A stretch of DNA of 59,219 nucleotides from Ruoffia tabacinasalis (GTDB lineage Bacteria; Bacillota; Bacilli; Lactobacillales; Aerococcaceae). How positions within the stretch are numbered: the stretch's first letter is position 1; each line of letters begins with the position of its first letter. The position numbers were made by a program, and so were the translations under genes. The DNA is taken from NCBI RefSeq assembly GCF_005864045.1, contig NZ_VBSP01000008.1:1-59219 (forward strand), in the 5' to 3' direction. Under the pieces are notes generated by a model. That model had not been told where the DNA came from. It was given only the letters and a program-made list of their open reading frames with translations, and ran no database searches. Positions 58,825 to 59,219 of the stretch are shown here, piece by piece.

Positions 58825-59115
58825 ATGTCTGATTTTATGCGGAAAATTCCCGGAGGCCTATTATTAGTACCGATGCTTCTAGCAGCTTTAATGAATACTT
58901 TTCTACCAAACTTATTCACTAACCTCGGTGGTGTGAGTGAAGCTTTGTTTACAACAAGTGGGTTAAATTATGTGATTGGTGCCGCCTGTTTCTGTTCCGG
59001 TGCTGGTATTGATATTAAACGCTTAGCCATTGTCTTTAAAAAACAAGGATTATTGTTAGTCGTCAAAACCATTATTTGTTTAGTTGTAGGTTTTTTCCTA
59101 CGTTTAGTCAAGTGA
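58825..59115 (+). pseudogene. Truncated 2-keto-3-deoxygluconate permease (KdgT family)
   Basis: The open frame gives 96 residues: MSDFMRKIPGGLLLVPMLLAALMNTFLP, then CFCSGAGIDIKRL and a third hydrophobic segment ending FFLRLVK. This matches the first 30 per cent of KdgT permeases (about 310-330 residues, KIPGGxxLVPLxLGAL, FFCxGAxI). After the stop at 59113-59115, no frame of the remaining 104 nt encodes the expected next helices, so this looks like a deletion or rearrangement rather than a single frameshift. AAAAGG lies upstream of the ATG. A pseudogene is the likely reading. Confidence 0.7.
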
Positions 59116-59170
59116 AATATTTAGAAATTTAGATTGATTATTACCCATGCCAAATAAACCTGCTTATTAA

Positions 59171-59199
59171 TTCATTTTTTCAGGTGTAATTGGTATAAT
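59171..59199 (+). promoter_or_regulatory. Predicted promoter reading out of the window
   Basis: TTCATT, 17-nt spacer, perfect TATAAT preceded by TGG (extended -10). It lies right after the truncated permease and points to a gene beyond the right edge. Confidence 0.45.
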
Positions 59200-59219
59200 T
59201 TAGTTACTAGTTATATGAA

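Overview
The window comes from a low-GC Gram-positive bacterium of the order Lactobacillales. The best guess from sequence alone is a relative of Aerococcus or Facklamia (Aerococcaceae). The reasons are strong AGGAGG ribosome binding sites, a FabT/FabK-type fatty-acid operon, an RNA polymerase epsilon gene next to RNase J1, and an L-lactate oxidase that closely resembles the Aerococcus viridans enzyme. No 16S rRNA or other taxonomic marker is present, so the genus is an inference. Most of the window is core chromosome, and most genes lie on the minus strand. Mobile or broken DNA is seen only at the two edges: the tail of an IS30-family transposase at the left, and a gluconate-type permease gene cut off after about 96 codons at the right.

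Layout from left to right. 0-3.4 kb: comEC and comEA (DNA uptake). 3.4-6.2 kb: coaD, rsmD, ylbG, ftsW. 6.4-10 kb: Mn superoxide dismutase, the ribosome GTPase TypA, an inositol-monophosphatase-family enzyme and a UPF0223 protein. 10-13.3 kb: a LysR regulator divergent from a CidA/LrgA - LrgB - lactate oxidase operon. 13.4-14.3 kb: a DUF985 cupin and a small unknown gene. 14.4-20.6 kb: the eight-gene F1Fo ATP synthase operon, with a strikingly short delta subunit. 21-26.3 kb: the pyruvate dehydrogenase operon. 26.9-36.4 kb: a complete type II fatty-acid synthesis operon headed by FabT, whose promoter carries three FabT-like operators. 36.7-39.7 kb: glutamate dehydrogenase, a streptothricin-acetyltransferase-like GNAT, tRNA-Arg(TCT) and peptide deformylase. 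39.7-47.9 kb: hflX, miaA, recN, tlyA, ispA, xseB, xseA, folD. 48-52 kb: a secreted DUF1002 protein with a very acidic tail, nusB, an Asp23 protein and an M24 aminopeptidase. 52.2-56.5 kb: the complete comGA-GG pseudopilus operon. 56.8-58.7 kb: rpoY and rnjA.

How the genes fit together. The middle of the window is central carbon and energy metabolism: lactate is oxidised to pyruvate (with H2O2), pyruvate is turned into acetyl-CoA by PDH, acetyl-CoA feeds acetyl-CoA carboxylase and the FAS II enzymes, and ATP synthase handles the proton gradient. Both ends hold DNA-uptake machinery. The two competence operons (comEA-EC and comG) share an unusual G(TA)6-7 element placed at exactly the same distance (24 nt) from their ribosome binding sites; I propose this as a competence promoter element.

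The observations I consider most worth following are the delta subunit lacking its N-terminal domain, the LysR-CidA-LrgB-lactate oxidase module, the shared competence element, and the acidic DUF1002 protein flanked by long bulged inverted repeats. No CRISPR array, rRNA operon, prophage or recognised antiviral defence system was seen.
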